Positions 7,617 through 16,305 of a DNA stretch of 64,000 nucleotides are shown in pieces. Made by a program: the position numbers and the translations under genes. The first letter of the stretch is position 1. Every line of letters begins with the position of its first letter. Source of the stretch: an uncultured Prevotellaceae bacterium (GTDB taxonomy: Bacteria; Bacteroidota; Bacteroidia; Bacteroidales; Bacteroidaceae); NCBI GenBank assembly GCA_902801375.1, contig CADCIB010000008.1, positions 57,970 through 121,969 on the forward strand, read 5' to 3'. The notes beneath the pieces were generated by a model. The model had not been told where the DNA came from. It did not search any database and saw nothing but the letters and a program-made list of their open reading frames with translations.

Positions 7617-8732
7617 TCAGGCATTGGGAAACAAGGTAGGCTGCTCTCCCCTTTGGCGAATCCTGCGGTTGAGCAGCTGATGGGAAAGGGCATAGATGGC
7701 AATGTCGGCGAGGATGACCACCGTGGTGTTGGTCAGCTGCCGCATCAGATAGTTGGCCAGGCAGAAGGCCAATGCCTGTATCAGGATGACGAGCAACGTC
7801 TGGTGATGGGTCAGTCCGGCCCGAAGCAGTTTGTGATGGATATGGTTTTTGTCGGGCAGGATGGGCGACCGTCTGTGCCAGATCCTCACTGCAGCCACCC
7901 GTAGGCTGTCGAGGATGGGGATGATGAGCAGCGAGAAGGCCGTGAGTAGGTTGCGGTCGCTAAATTCGATGCTGGAGCTGGGGATGGTGACCGTCAGTTT
8001 CAGACAGAGGAAGGCCAGGATGAAGCCGATGGATAGCGACCCTGTGTCGCCCATGAATATTTTTCGGTTCTTGTTGGCATCGCCAAGCATATTATAATAT
8101 AGGTATGAAAGGATGACGCCTATCATGGCTGCTATCATGATGACGAAATACCACATACCCAATTGGGCAAACGAGAACAGAAATCCCGTCAGTGCAAGGA
8201 TGGTGAGCGAACCAGCCAGTCCGTCGATACCGTCGATGAGGTTGATGGCATTGGAGATGAACACCACCATGCCTATGGTGAGGGGCGCCCCAATCCACCA
8301 AGGCATGAACTGTATGCCGAAGATGCCGTATAGATTGTTCAGGCAAAGGCCTGACAAAGGGAAGGCAGCAGCGGCAAATATTTGTACGGCGAGCTTGTTG
8401 AGCGCGTTCAGCCCCACGATGTCGTCGATGAGTCCGGTGATATAAATGGCTGCCGTGCCCAGCATGAAATAGTAAGTCCAAAGGCTCAGCTGTATGGTGG
8501 TCATGCCCTGCCATTGTGCCATGAGGAAAGCAATGACACATCCAAGGAAGACGCTGGGAAGGAAAACGACACCGCCCAGGCGGGGGATGGCCCGCTTGTG
8601 GACTTTCCGCAGGTTGGGCATGTCGTACAGTCCCTTCCGCTTGCAGAAGTCCAGAACCACCGGTATGGTGAGCATTCCGCATACCATGCTGGCGATGAGT
8701 GCGATGATGGTAATGACTACGTATATACTCAT
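7617..8732 (-). CDS. Polyprenyl-phosphate sugar-1-phosphate transferase (WecA/TagO/MraY family)
   Basis: 371 residues, multi-pass membrane protein. Family motifs are all present: D103-D104 (GLIDD), NLIDGIDG at 164-171, MGDTGS at 227-232 and HIHHKL at 297-302, the last being typical of the WecA/TagO branch rather than MraY. Such enzymes move a sugar 1-phosphate, often GlcNAc-1-P, from the UDP-sugar to undecaprenyl phosphate at the inner membrane, the first step of making a surface glycan. The sugar cannot be told from sequence. The gene stands alone, divergent from the divIC-like gene, with no glycan cluster next to it, so it may be a housekeeping initiating enzyme. Confidence 0.88.
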   Translation of the reverse strand: MSIYVVITIIALIASMVCGMLTIPVVLDFCKRKGLYDMPNLRKVHKRAIPRLGGVVFLPSVFLGCVIAFLMAQWQGMTTIQLSLWTYYFMLGTAAIYITGLIDDIVGLNALNKLAVQIFAAAAFPLSGLCLNNLYGIFGIQFMPWWIGAPLTIGMVVFISNAINLIDGIDGLAGSLTILALTGFLFSFAQLGMWYFVIMIAAMIGVILSYLYYNMLGDANKNRKIFMGDTGSLSIGFILAFLCLKLTVTIPSSSIEFSDRNLLTAFSLLIIPILDSLRVAAVRIWHRRSPILPDKNHIHHKLLRAGLTHHQTLLVILIQALAFCLANYLMRQLTNTTVVILADIAIYALSHQLLNRRIRQRGEQPTLFPNA

Positions 8733-8892
8733 AATTGTAGCTCTTACTTGATAATTAACTCAAAAAAAGCGTTTTTATTGCATTCCGACCTTATTTTTTT
8801 TCTTTATTTAAAGGTTGCAAATGGGAGTTGTTGGCATGAAAAACGGTAAATTCTGTTAAGTACGCCTTTGTTCGCCTTAAAAAAACACAACC

Positions 8893-8927
8893 CTTGCCCA
8901 TGGTACATTCAAAAATGCTTATCTTTG
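8893..8927 (+). promoter_or_regulatory. Promoter of the divIC-like gene
   Basis: TATCTTTG at 8920-8927 matches the -7 box; a CTTG at 8893-8896 is a weak -33 element. The ATG at 8972 follows after a 40-base leader. Confidence 0.65.
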
Positions 8928-8971
8928 CAAGCTACAGAAAATAAAGTCGAACTAGATAAAGAAAATAGGTC

Positions 8972-9397
8972 ATGGGAAAAGGTAATCCCTTTTTGGCATT
9001 CGTCAGCCACAACAAATATTGGATTGTCGTGATCATCGGCGTCTTGATTGTGGGGGTGGTTGATGAGAACAGTTTTTATCGCCGCATGAAGAACAACATG
9101 CAGATAACAGAACTACGCGAACAAATCAACCAGTTCAATGAGCGTTATGAAAAAGACGAAGCGCAACTTCGTGAACTTCGACGCAATCCGAAGGCAATCA
9201 CAAAGATTGCCCGTGAGCGCTATTTCATGAAAGCCGATGACGAAGACATCTTCGTGTTGAGCACCGAACTGCCTGATACCTATGCAGAGCCTGCAGCATC
9301 AGCAGCCACGGGGCAGCAGGCGGAGGAGGCAGCTCCCGCAGCCAGTGTGAAGGAAAATGCACCTGCAACCCCTAACAACCAGAACCGTCAGCCATGA
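8972..9397 (+). CDS. FtsB/DivIC-type septum formation protein
   Basis: 141 residues: short cytoplasmic N-terminus, one membrane helix at about 18-35 (YWIVVIIGVLIVGVV), then a coiled coil (about 45-75, ELREQINQFNERYEKDEAQL) and the short conserved block NPKAITKIARERYFMKADDE, which is the family signature. The C-terminal 35 residues are Ala/Pro rich and probably disordered. FtsB/DivIC proteins bridge FtsL and FtsQ in the divisome. The stop overlaps the next start (ATGA at 9394-9397), so the two genes are coupled. Confidence 0.85.
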   Translation: MGKGNPFLAFVSHNKYWIVVIIGVLIVGVVDENSFYRRMKNNMQITELREQINQFNERYEKDEAQLRELRRNPKAITKIARERYFMKADDEDIFVLSTELPDTYAEPAASAATGQQAEEAAPAASVKENAPATPNNQNRQP

Positions 9398-9819
9398 AAC
9401 AGCTATCCCGTTTACAATCATTGATTTTCCTGGCCGGTGGCCTGCTGATGGTCGTCGGTGCCGGACTGTTTGTCTTTTCCAACAAGCAGTTGGCCTCGTG
9501 GATCTTCCTCGTCGGTGCCATTGCTTTCGTATCGATGCAGATGCAACAGCAGTATGAAGGTACAAACTTCGTCATTCGCCGACTGCGCCGCATCATGACG
9601 CTGGCCGACATCTGTTTCATTCTGGCAGCACTCTTGATGGTGGAGAATGCTTACAATTTCCTGTTGCCTCTGTTCGTCGACCACTTGCAGAATGGCCTGA
9701 ACGACTATATCATCTACATCATGGGCAAGTGGGTGGTGATGCTGCTCATAGCCGCCATCCTGGAAGTCTACACCACCCATCGCATCAGTAGCGTACTGGA
9801 AAAGGAAAAGCAGCGTTGA
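9394..9819 (+). CDS. Small four-helix membrane protein, unknown function
   Basis: 141 residues with four predicted membrane helices (about 8-28, 34-48, 68-83, 110-125) and a basic C-terminus. No enzymatic motif is seen. It overlaps the DivIC-like gene by four bases and is probably co-translated with it, which hints at an envelope or division role. A conserved hypothetical in Bacteroidales as far as I can judge. Confidence 0.75.
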   Translation: MKQLSRLQSLIFLAGGLLMVVGAGLFVFSNKQLASWIFLVGAIAFVSMQMQQQYEGTNFVIRRLRRIMTLADICFILAALLMVENAYNFLLPLFVDHLQNGLNDYIIYIMGKWVVMLLIAAILEVYTTHRISSVLEKEKQR

Positions 9820-9833
9820 TTTAAAAAACCAAA

Positions 9834-9848
9834 AAACACGCGGTGTTT
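9834..9848 (+). terminator. Short hairpin terminator
   Basis: AAACAC-GCG-GTGTTT at 9834-9848 followed by GTTTT, 15 bases after the stop of the membrane protein gene. The stem is short, so confidence is moderate. Confidence 0.5.
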
Positions 9849-9893
9849 GTTTTAAATAGCATAAAAAATTTTCACTACCTCAAGAATAGATAG

Positions 9894-9901
9894 TACATTT
9901 G
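9894..9901 (+). promoter_or_regulatory. -7 box before the DUF4369 lipoprotein gene
   Basis: TACATTTG at 9894-9901, 20 bases before the ATG at 9922. No good TTTG is seen at -33. Confidence 0.55.
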
Positions 9902-9921
9902 CATCGTTAGAATCATCGTCT

Positions 9922-10701
9922 ATGAACAAAATTATTTACACAATCCTCGCAATGGCCGCGCTTACATCGTGCGCCAACAGCTATAACATACAGGGCACGT
10001 CGAACGTTTCGATGCTCGACGGACGTATGCTTTATCTGAAGGTGTACAACAAAGACAACCTGAAAAATGTGGACTCGTGCGATGTCGTGCACGGCCAGTT
10101 CCACTTCACAGGGTCGGTGGACAGTGCGAAAATGGCCATCTTGTTTATGGACGATGAGAGCATTATGCCGATGGTGATCGAGAGCGGCGAAATCACCGTC
10201 AAGCTCGACAACATGAACCAAAAGGTGAGCGGTACGCCCCTGAACGACAAACTGACGAAGTTCAACGAAGACTATACCAAGTTGCAAAACCGCATGGGCG
10301 ACCTTGGCCACAAGCAGAGTCAGGCCATCATGGACGGCGAAGATGAGCAGGTGACCAACCAACGGTTGGCTTTGGAGGCGCAGCAGATTGCTCAGGAAGA
10401 AGACGAGTTGGTGACTTCGTTCATCGAGGAGAACTTCGACAATGTGCTCGGCCCTGGCGTGTTTTTCATGATTACTGCCGGCTACCAGTACCCGATGCTC
10501 CAGCCTTGGATAGAGGCCTTGTGGAGCAAAGCCACAGACAACTTCAAGAACGATGCTTATGTGAAGTCGTTCTACGAGAAAGCCCGGCAGAACGAGGCCA
10601 TCATGAACGGCACGGCTGAGGCTCCGCTGCCCACACAACCCGTGGTGCCAGAGCCGCCAACGCCTAACCAGATGGCTGCCCCCGCTGATTCTATACGATA
10701 A
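9922..10701 (+). CDS. DUF4369 domain lipoprotein
   Basis: 259 residues with a lipoprotein signal (MNKIIYTILAMAALTSC). Residues about 20-110 fit DUF4369 (YNIQGTSNVSMLDGRMLYL, DSCDVVHGQFHFTGSVD, VIESGEITVKLD), a beta-rich N-terminal domain often found before thioredoxin-like domains in Bacteroidetes. Here no thioredoxin fold or CxxC follows; the rest is helical and Glu/Gln rich with a Pro-rich tail. It therefore looks like a stand-alone envelope lipoprotein of unknown role. It sits six bases upstream of pyrC and may share its transcript. Confidence 0.75.
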   Translation: MNKIIYTILAMAALTSCANSYNIQGTSNVSMLDGRMLYLKVYNKDNLKNVDSCDVVHGQFHFTGSVDSAKMAILFMDDESIMPMVIESGEITVKLDNMNQKVSGTPLNDKLTKFNEDYTKLQNRMGDLGHKQSQAIMDGEDEQVTNQRLALEAQQIAQEEDELVTSFIEENFDNVLGPGVFFMITAGYQYPMLQPWIEALWSKATDNFKNDAYVKSFYEKARQNEAIMNGTAEAPLPTQPVVPEPPTPNQMAAPADSIR

Positions 10702-10707
10702 GTATAT

Positions 10708-12033
10708 ATGAAAACCATCATCCAGAATGCCACCATCGTCAACGAGGGATGCCGCCTACTGGGCTCCATCGTGATGGAAAATGGCCATATCACTGACATC
10801 ATTGACAATCACACAACACCCCATGGTCAATTCGACGAGACGGTCGATGCCACGGGGTGTTTCGTTTTTCCGGGTGTCATCGACACCCATGTGCATTTCC
10901 GCGAACCAGGACTCACGGCCAAGGCCGACATCGAGAGCGAGAGTCGTGCCGCTGCCTTTGGGGGTGTCACGTCGTTCTTCGACATGCCCAACACCGTTCC
11001 ACAGACCACCACACACGAGGCTCTCGACGAGAAGTTCCGTCTGGCTCAGCAGAAGAGCCATGTGAACTACGCGTTCTTCTATGGTGCGACGAACGACAAT
11101 GTGGAGTCTTTCGCAACACTCGACAGCCATCGGGTGCCTGGCATCAAACTGTTTATGGGCAGCAGCACCGGCAATATGCTCGTCGACCGCCAAGAGGCAT
11201 TGGAGCGCATCTTCAGTCAAGCCTCCCTTCCGGTAGTGGCGCATTGCGAGGACACGGCCATCATCAACCGCAATATGTCGCAGGCAAGGCGCGAAGGGAT
11301 GGACGACCTGCCCATCCAGCTTCATGAATTGATACGGAGTGAGGAGGCCTGTTATGCGTCGTCGTTCCTCGCCGTGCAGTTGGCCAAGACCTACGGCACC
11401 CAACTTCATGTGGCGCATGTGTCGACGGCCCGCGAGTTGGAGATGTTTGGAATGTTTGATCACATCACGGCCGAAGCTGTCGTTCCCCATCTGTTGTTCA
11501 CCAACCGCGACTATGCGCGTCTGGGTGGACTCATCAAGTGCAACCCCAGCATCAAGTCGCCATCTGACCGCGATGCCCTGCGGCAGGCACTCTCCGATGG
11601 GCGCATCACGACCGTGGGCACCGACCACGCCCCCCATCTTCTTGCCGAAAAGCAGGGTGGGGCCGTCAAGGCGGTGTCGGGCATGCCGATGGTGCAGTTT
11701 TCGTTAGTGGCGATGCTCGGTCTTGTTGACGAGGGTGTTCTCTCGCTCGAACGGCTGGTGGAGCTGATGTGCCACAACCCCGCGCGCCTCTTCTATGTCC
11801 ATGAGCGGGGCTTCCTTCGCAGCGGCTATCATGCCGACGTCGTGGTGGTGCGTCCCCATGCATCGTGGACGCTGACTGACGACATGATTCAGAGCAAGTG
11901 TGGCTGGGGTCCGCTCATTGGCCATACGTTCGAATGGCGTGTGGAACATACGTTCTGCAATGGCCATCATCTCTACGACAGAGGTGCTTTCGATGCCTCA
12001 CCCTTTGGCGAAGAAATCCGTTTCGACCATTAG
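10708..12033 (+). CDS. pyrC: Dihydroorotase
   Basis: 441 residues, class I dihydroorotase of the amidohydrolase superfamily, making dihydroorotate from carbamoyl aspartate in pyrimidine synthesis. Metal ligands are visible: H61-x-H63 in DTHVHFREPG, K146 (GIKLFMGSS, the usual carboxylated Lys), H178 (AHCED), H236 (HVAHVST) and D305 (GTDHAPH). Substrate residues R65 and N94 (MPNT) are also present, so the enzyme looks active rather than the inactive PyrC' type. It follows the DUF4369 gene closely and precedes a phosphoesterase gene after 12 bases. Confidence 0.93.
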   Translation: MKTIIQNATIVNEGCRLLGSIVMENGHITDIIDNHTTPHGQFDETVDATGCFVFPGVIDTHVHFREPGLTAKADIESESRAAAFGGVTSFFDMPNTVPQTTTHEALDEKFRLAQQKSHVNYAFFYGATNDNVESFATLDSHRVPGIKLFMGSSTGNMLVDRQEALERIFSQASLPVVAHCEDTAIINRNMSQARREGMDDLPIQLHELIRSEEACYASSFLAVQLAKTYGTQLHVAHVSTARELEMFGMFDHITAEAVVPHLLFTNRDYARLGGLIKCNPSIKSPSDRDALRQALSDGRITTVGTDHAPHLLAEKQGGAVKAVSGMPMVQFSLVAMLGLVDEGVLSLERLVELMCHNPARLFYVHERGFLRSGYHADVVVVRPHASWTLTDDMIQSKCGWGPLIGHTFEWRVEHTFCNGHHLYDRGAFDASPFGEEIRFDH

Positions 12034-12045
12034 CCCTTTAAAAAA

Positions 12046-13221
12046 ATGATAGCAAGAATCCTGCTCCTCCTGTTGGCAGTCATCCTTCTGCCCGACGTGT
12101 ATTTCCACTACCGCTACTTGCGCCGGAAGCGCTGGTACCACTCGTTTGCAGTCCTGTTGTGGTGGCTTCCCGCCGTGGCAATGGCAGTCTTCGCCCTGAC
12201 CCTGTCGGCAGGCGATGATTTTGCTCCACATGATGCAGTCATTCTGCGCGGGTTCCTCCTGCTCATGGGCATCCTCGTGGTGCCCAAGGTGCTCTATGCC
12301 ATCTGCTCCTTCATTGGTTTCCTTTTTTGCCGTATGACACGGAGTCATCGGAATTGGGGCAACCTGGTAGGATTTCTCGCCGCCATTGCAGGCATGTTGG
12401 TCATGATTTATGGCAGCACGCTGGGCATGAACGGCATCCGGGTGAACGAAGTGAGCTATGCTTCACCGTCGCTCCCCAAGGCATTCGAGGGCTATCGCAT
12501 TGCACTTTTCAGCGACTTGCATTTGGGCACCTATGGTCAGGACACGCAGCAGGTGGAGAAGATGGTAGCAACGGTCAATGATTTGAAACCCGATATGATT
12601 TGTTTCGTGGGCGATTTGCAGAACATGCAGCCTACCGAGCTGGACATTTTCCAAAGCGTTCTGAGCCGTTTGCAGGCACCCGATGGTGTGTTTTCTGTGC
12701 TGGGCAATCACGACTATCCTGTGTATATCAAAGCCGATTTCGCCACGGAGGCGTTGAACGAGAACCTCATCAAGAGCAAGCAGCGCAGCATGGGGTGGCG
12801 CCTTCTGCTGAACGAGCGGCAGGCCATCAAGCGCGGCAACGACTCCATCATCGTGGCAGGCATGGAAAACATGGGGAAAAAGCCTCACCCGCAGAAGGGT
12901 GACATAGAAAAAGCATTGGAAGGGGTATCCTCCAATGCCTTTGTCTTGATGCTCCAACACGATCCGTCGGCATGGCGAAACACCATCCTCACCCACGAAC
13001 CGACTGCCCAGCTGACACTCAGCGGACATACGCATGGGGGGCAGTTCTCGCTCTTCGGATGGTCGCCGGCCTCCATCACTCATCGCGAATGGCGCGGCAT
13101 GTACGACGATGGCCAGGGCCATTCGCTCTTCGTCACGACGGGCATCGGCGGTCTTGCCCCCTTCCGTTTCGGCATGAAACCTGAGGTGGTGGTCCTTACG
13201 CTGACGGCTTCGCAGGAGTGA
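12046..13221 (+). CDS. Membrane-anchored metallophosphoesterase (YkuE-like)
   Basis: 391 residues. Three or four membrane helices in the first ~130 residues, then a calcineurin-like phosphoesterase domain with the full set of metal motifs: FSDLHLG, GDLQNM, GNHDYP, a late LQHDPSAW and GHTHGGQ. This layout is that of YkuE-type membrane phosphoesterases, some of which act on lipid-linked phosphates; the substrate here is unknown. Its TGA stop directly abuts the menB stop on the other strand (TGATCA at 13219-13224), so the convergent genes have no spacer and no terminator between them. Confidence 0.87.
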   Translation: MIARILLLLLAVILLPDVYFHYRYLRRKRWYHSFAVLLWWLPAVAMAVFALTLSAGDDFAPHDAVILRGFLLLMGILVVPKVLYAICSFIGFLFCRMTRSHRNWGNLVGFLAAIAGMLVMIYGSTLGMNGIRVNEVSYASPSLPKAFEGYRIALFSDLHLGTYGQDTQQVEKMVATVNDLKPDMICFVGDLQNMQPTELDIFQSVLSRLQAPDGVFSVLGNHDYPVYIKADFATEALNENLIKSKQRSMGWRLLLNERQAIKRGNDSIIVAGMENMGKKPHPQKGDIEKALEGVSSNAFVLMLQHDPSAWRNTILTHEPTAQLTLSGHTHGGQFSLFGWSPASITHREWRGMYDDGQGHSLFVTTGIGGLAPFRFGMKPEVVVLTLTASQE

Positions 13222-14052
13222 TCACGGTAATATTGGATATTGGTCGAAATCGGGCTTCCGCTTCTCCAAGAAAGCACGTCCGCCCTCCTGTGCTTCGTCC
13301 ATATAGTAGTAGAGCATGGTGGCGTCGCCAGCCAACTGCTGAATGCCGGCCTGCCCGTCGAGTTCTGCATTCAGGCCAGCCTTGATCATGCGAAGGGCAA
13401 GGGGCGAACGGAGCATCATGGTCTCTGCCCATTCCACGCATTCGTCCTCCAGTCGTTCCAACGGCACCACTTTGTTCACCATACCCATCTGCTCGGCTTC
13501 CTTGGCAGAGTACTGCCTGCAGAGGAACCAGATTTCGCGCGCTTTTTTCTGTCCTACGATGCGGGCCAGGTAGCTACTGCCGAAGCCTGCGTCGAACGAC
13601 CCCACTTTTGGTCCTGTCTGTCCGAAGATGGCGTTTTCAGAGGCAATGGTCAGGTCGCACACCAAGTGCAACACGTGTCCGCCGCCGATGGCATAGCCGT
13701 TGACCATGGCAATGACGGGCTTGGGCAGACGACGTATCTGCATCTGCACATCGAGCACGTTCAGACGTGGCACACCATCGTCACCCACATAGCCGCCACG
13801 GCCCTTCACGTGCATGTCGCCGCCAGAGCAGAAGGCCTTGTCGCCAGCTCCTGTCAGCAGCACCACACGGATGCCCGGGTCTTCGCGGCAGATGTTCAGC
13901 GCCTGCGAAATCTCCCACGTCGTGCGCGGTGTGAACGCATTGCGGTAGCGCTCGCGGTTGATGGTGATTTTCGCGATTTTGTTGTACTCCTCGAAGAGAA
14001 TCTCTTCGAAATCCTTAAGCTTGTTCCATTTCCTTTCCATATTTTTTGACAT
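13222..14052 (-). CDS. menB: 1,4-dihydroxy-2-naphthoyl-CoA synthase
   Basis: 276 residues (or 272 from the second ATG). A crotonase-fold enzyme of menaquinone synthesis that closes the ring of o-succinylbenzoyl-CoA. MenB marks: [25 protein letters not shown] (oxyanion hole), [33 protein letters not shown] and the C-terminal FLEKRKPDF. It is the last gene of the menI-menF-menD-menB set, but about 570 bases separate it from menD; that gap holds a decayed gene and repeats. Confidence 0.95.
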   Translation of the reverse strand: MSKNMERKWNKLKDFEEILFEEYNKIAKITINRERYRNAFTPRTTWEISQALNICREDPGIRVVLLTGAGDKAFCSGGDMHVKGRGGYVGDDGVPRLNVLDVQMQIRRLPKPVIAMVNGYAIGGGHVLHLVCDLTIASENAIFGQTGPKVGSFDAGFGSSYLARIVGQKKAREIWFLCRQYSAKEAEQMGMVNKVVPLERLEDECVEWAETMMLRSPLALRMIKAGLNAELDGQAGIQQLAGDATMLYYYMDEAQEGGRAFLEKRKPDFDQYPILP

Positions 14053-14066
14053 ATTAATTGTTAATG

Positions 14067-14132
14067 ACAGAGTACCTTGTTGTTAAAGACAGAGTAACAT
14101 ATTAAACATATTATTCTTTTTGAGACAGAGTA
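14067..14132. repeat. Three GACAGAGTA(A)C units left of the GxxExxY remnant
   Basis: GACAGAGTACC near 14067 and GACAGAGTAAC near 14088 and 14122, spaced 21 and 34 bases. Their reverse complement with one change (GTTACTATGTC) recurs three times on the right of the remnant (14512, 14539, 14593). Confidence 0.6.
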
Positions 14133-14158
14133 ACATATAGGACATAGTGTTATGTGGT

Positions 14159-14463
14159 TCAACGGTCGAAAGACTTAAAGGGTGGTTGATAGACTCGGTA
14201 TTTGCGTTTGAATTGAAGTTCTTCTGCTCCAAAGTTGATGAGAAATCCGTTGTCGATACCCGTGGAAGTAAGGTAATTGACCAACTGTACTTCGTGAGTT
14301 TTTCCGTTTCATGATGTAGACCAAGTTTCCTGAGTTCCAGAACCATGGCGTTCTTGTAGACCGACTCAACATATCCCGGTCCCAACTGTCTCCGTATGTT
14401 CTTGGCACAATCCATGACTTGCCTTATCAGTAATTCCACGTCTTTCATATCTTTGTTGTTCAT
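14159..14463 (-). pseudogene. GxxExxY protein gene with internal deletion and frameshift
   Basis: The first ~50 codons read normally (KDVELLIRQVMDCAKNIRRQLGPGYVESVYKNAM, holding the G-x-x-E-x-x-Y motif) up to HHETEK. The next normal block of the family is missing. The C-terminal block (QLVNYLTSTGI, FLINFGAEELQFKRKY, YQPPFKSFDR) follows at once but in another frame and ends with TGA at 14161-14159. So roughly 40-50 codons were lost with a shift of frame. The continuous 126-residue frame is only the out-of-frame product. GxxExxY proteins are small proteins of unknown function common in Bacteroidetes. Confidence 0.85.
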
Positions 14464-14477
14464 GATAGATAATAAGT

Positions 14478-14639
14478 TTCCATCTGTTGTGATGTCTTTA
14501 TCTGTTCCTATGTTACTATGTCATTATCTGTTCTATTTGTTACTATGTCTTTTATTTATTCCATCTGTTGTGATGTCTTTATCTGTTCCTTTGTTACTAT
14601 GTCTTTATTATATTCCATCTGTTATGATGTCTTGATTCC
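14478..14639. repeat. Tandem 81-bp minisatellite between menD and the GxxExxY remnant
   Basis: The block starting TTCCATCTGTTGTGATGTC occurs at 14478-14522 and again at 14559-14603 (period 81) and in shortened form at 14613-14639. Each full copy holds CTTTATCTGTTCC and GTTACTATGTC. The last copy runs into the menD stop codon. Not a CRISPR: there is no unique spacer of constant length and only 2.5 copies. Confidence 0.75.
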
Positions 14640-16292
14640 TTGGTAGTATGTCGACAATTCGAGGGCATCGGTGTCGGCATCGGTCACCACCTCCAGGAGT
14701 TTCGGTCGTTTCCCGTCGGCCATCAGCCAGTCCAGTCCAACGCTCAGTTCCTCGCTGTTGCAGGCTTGGCTGTAGTCTGTCTGACTTTGCTGGCAGATGC
14801 CTTCAGCGTTGGTATGGTGTCCGCCCGCCACATACTGGTTGCGGGCAGGACTCTGCTCCAGTCCCTTCAGTTGGCGGAAGATGCCTCCGCCGCCATTGTT
14901 CAGCAGCAGGATGCGCAGGTTCCCCCGCAGGTTTTGGTTCCACAGCGCATTCTGGTCGTAGAAGAAACTCAGGTCGCCAATGACGCAGAACACCCTGTCG
15001 TCGGTCTTGGCCGCCATGCCTGCGGCTGTCGACAACGACCCTTCGATGCCATTCACCCCCCGGTTGCAGAACACGGGGTGGTGGGCAAAGATATTGGCCA
15101 GGCGCACAGCTGTGCTGTTGGCATAGTGCACCTTATATATATACGGTGCGTGCGCGAGACGTTCCTCCAGGCTGCTGACGGCCAACAGCTGCGAATAGGC
15201 CGGCACGAACGTGGCCGCATGGCGGGCAGCGACCTCCAGTGCTCCCTGCCAAAGCCTGAAGAAGTCGGTGTCGGCATGCGACGGCAGAGATGCCAAGGCC
15301 GACAGCGTCTGTTCCGGATGGCCCACGACCACCCCGCTCAGGTGCATCAGCGTGTCGTGCAGGACACCATCGCGATTGAGCACGAACACCTCGGCCTGAC
15401 TGGCACGCAGGAATTTCTTCAGCCGTTTGCTGACGATGCAGTCGCCAATATAGACCACCAGGTCGGGCTGAAAACGGGCATTGTTGCCCACAACATGCAG
15501 CACCTCGTCGAAGTGAACGGTGCGCGTGCTATAGTTGCAGAGCCGTTCGCAGAGCACCACCGCCTTGTCGCTGAGCTGTTCCATCACCTTGCGGTAGTCG
15601 TCCTGATGGACGAAATCGCTGTGGGTCTGACCGATCACCACCATCGGACGCGCAGCCGCTGCATAAGCCTTGAGCAGGCAATCGGCCGCACCTGTGCTGG
15701 CGTCAGCGTCGAAATAGCGGCGAATCATGCGCTCGTCGGGCAGGTCGGCAACGTCAAACTGGAAGAGCGGTTCGTCTATCGGCACGTTGATGTGTACAGG
15801 CGCAGGCTGCGGAAAGCGCATGTCCAGAAGGGCCTCGTTCACCAACCGGTTGGCATACCAACGGGTCTCGTCGTCAGTGGGTTTCTGTAGGTCGACAGCC
15901 TTGCGTACAAAGCGCCCCAATGCGTCTGCCTGCGGTAGGGTTTGCCCGTCGAGCTGGTCAATCCATTGAGCCGGACGGTCGGCTGAGATGACCACCAGCG
16001 GCACGTGTTGATACCACGCTTCGGCCACAGCGGGCAGCAGGTTGAGCAGGGCAGTGCCCGATGTCACGCAGACCGCCACAGGCGAGGGCTGACCCTCGTT
16101 CAAGGCCAGTCCCAGGGCAAAGAATCCTGCCGACCGTTCGTCGGTCACGCCATAGCATTCGATGTCGGGACACGCGTTCAGGTTGTGTACAATGGGCGCG
16201 TTGCGACTGCCCGGACAGACCACCGCCCTGCTCACGTGGTGCTTCACCAGCAGGGCAGTCAGGATGTTCACATGCTCTTTGTTGCTATACAT
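14622..16292 (-). CDS. menD: 2-succinyl-5-enolpyruvyl-6-hydroxy-3-cyclohexene-1-carboxylate synthase
   Basis: 556 residues, a thiamine-diphosphate enzyme joining isochorismate and 2-oxoglutarate. MenD marks: VVCPGSRNAPIVHN, TDERSAGFFALGLA, CVTSGTALLNLLPAV, SADRPAQWIDQLDGQT, CNRGVNGIEGSLSTAAG and the metal/ThDP region VIGDLSFFYDQNALW with RILLLNNGGGGIFR. Length is normal. It follows menF after 13 bases. Its last codons (GIKTS) are encoded within a copy of the minisatellite next door, so the C-terminus may be new. Confidence 0.95.
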   Translation of the reverse strand: MYSNKEHVNILTALLVKHHVSRAVVCPGSRNAPIVHNLNACPDIECYGVTDERSAGFFALGLALNEGQPSPVAVCVTSGTALLNLLPAVAEAWYQHVPLVVISADRPAQWIDQLDGQTLPQADALGRFVRKAVDLQKPTDDETRWYANRLVNEALLDMRFPQPAPVHINVPIDEPLFQFDVADLPDERMIRRYFDADASTGAADCLLKAYAAAARPMVVIGQTHSDFVHQDDYRKVMEQLSDKAVVLCERLCNYSTRTVHFDEVLHVVGNNARFQPDLVVYIGDCIVSKRLKKFLRASQAEVFVLNRDGVLHDTLMHLSGVVVGHPEQTLSALASLPSHADTDFFRLWQGALEVAARHAATFVPAYSQLLAVSSLEERLAHAPYIYKVHYANSTAVRLANIFAHHPVFCNRGVNGIEGSLSTAAGMAAKTDDRVFCVIGDLSFFYDQNALWNQNLRGNLRILLLNNGGGGIFRQLKGLEQSPARNQYVAGGHHTNAEGICQQSQTDYSQACNSEELSVGLDWLMADGKRPKLLEVVTDADTDALELSTYYQGIKTS

Positions 16293-16305
16293 AGTGTTCT
16301 GTTTT

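Noticed and set aside
14083-14463. Intact 126-residue gene
   Set aside because: Only the first ~50 residues belong to GxxExxY; the rest is out of frame, and the true C-terminal block lies in another frame.
14478-14639. CRISPR array
   Set aside because: Two and a half copies with an 81-bp period, no spacers of constant size, no cas genes.
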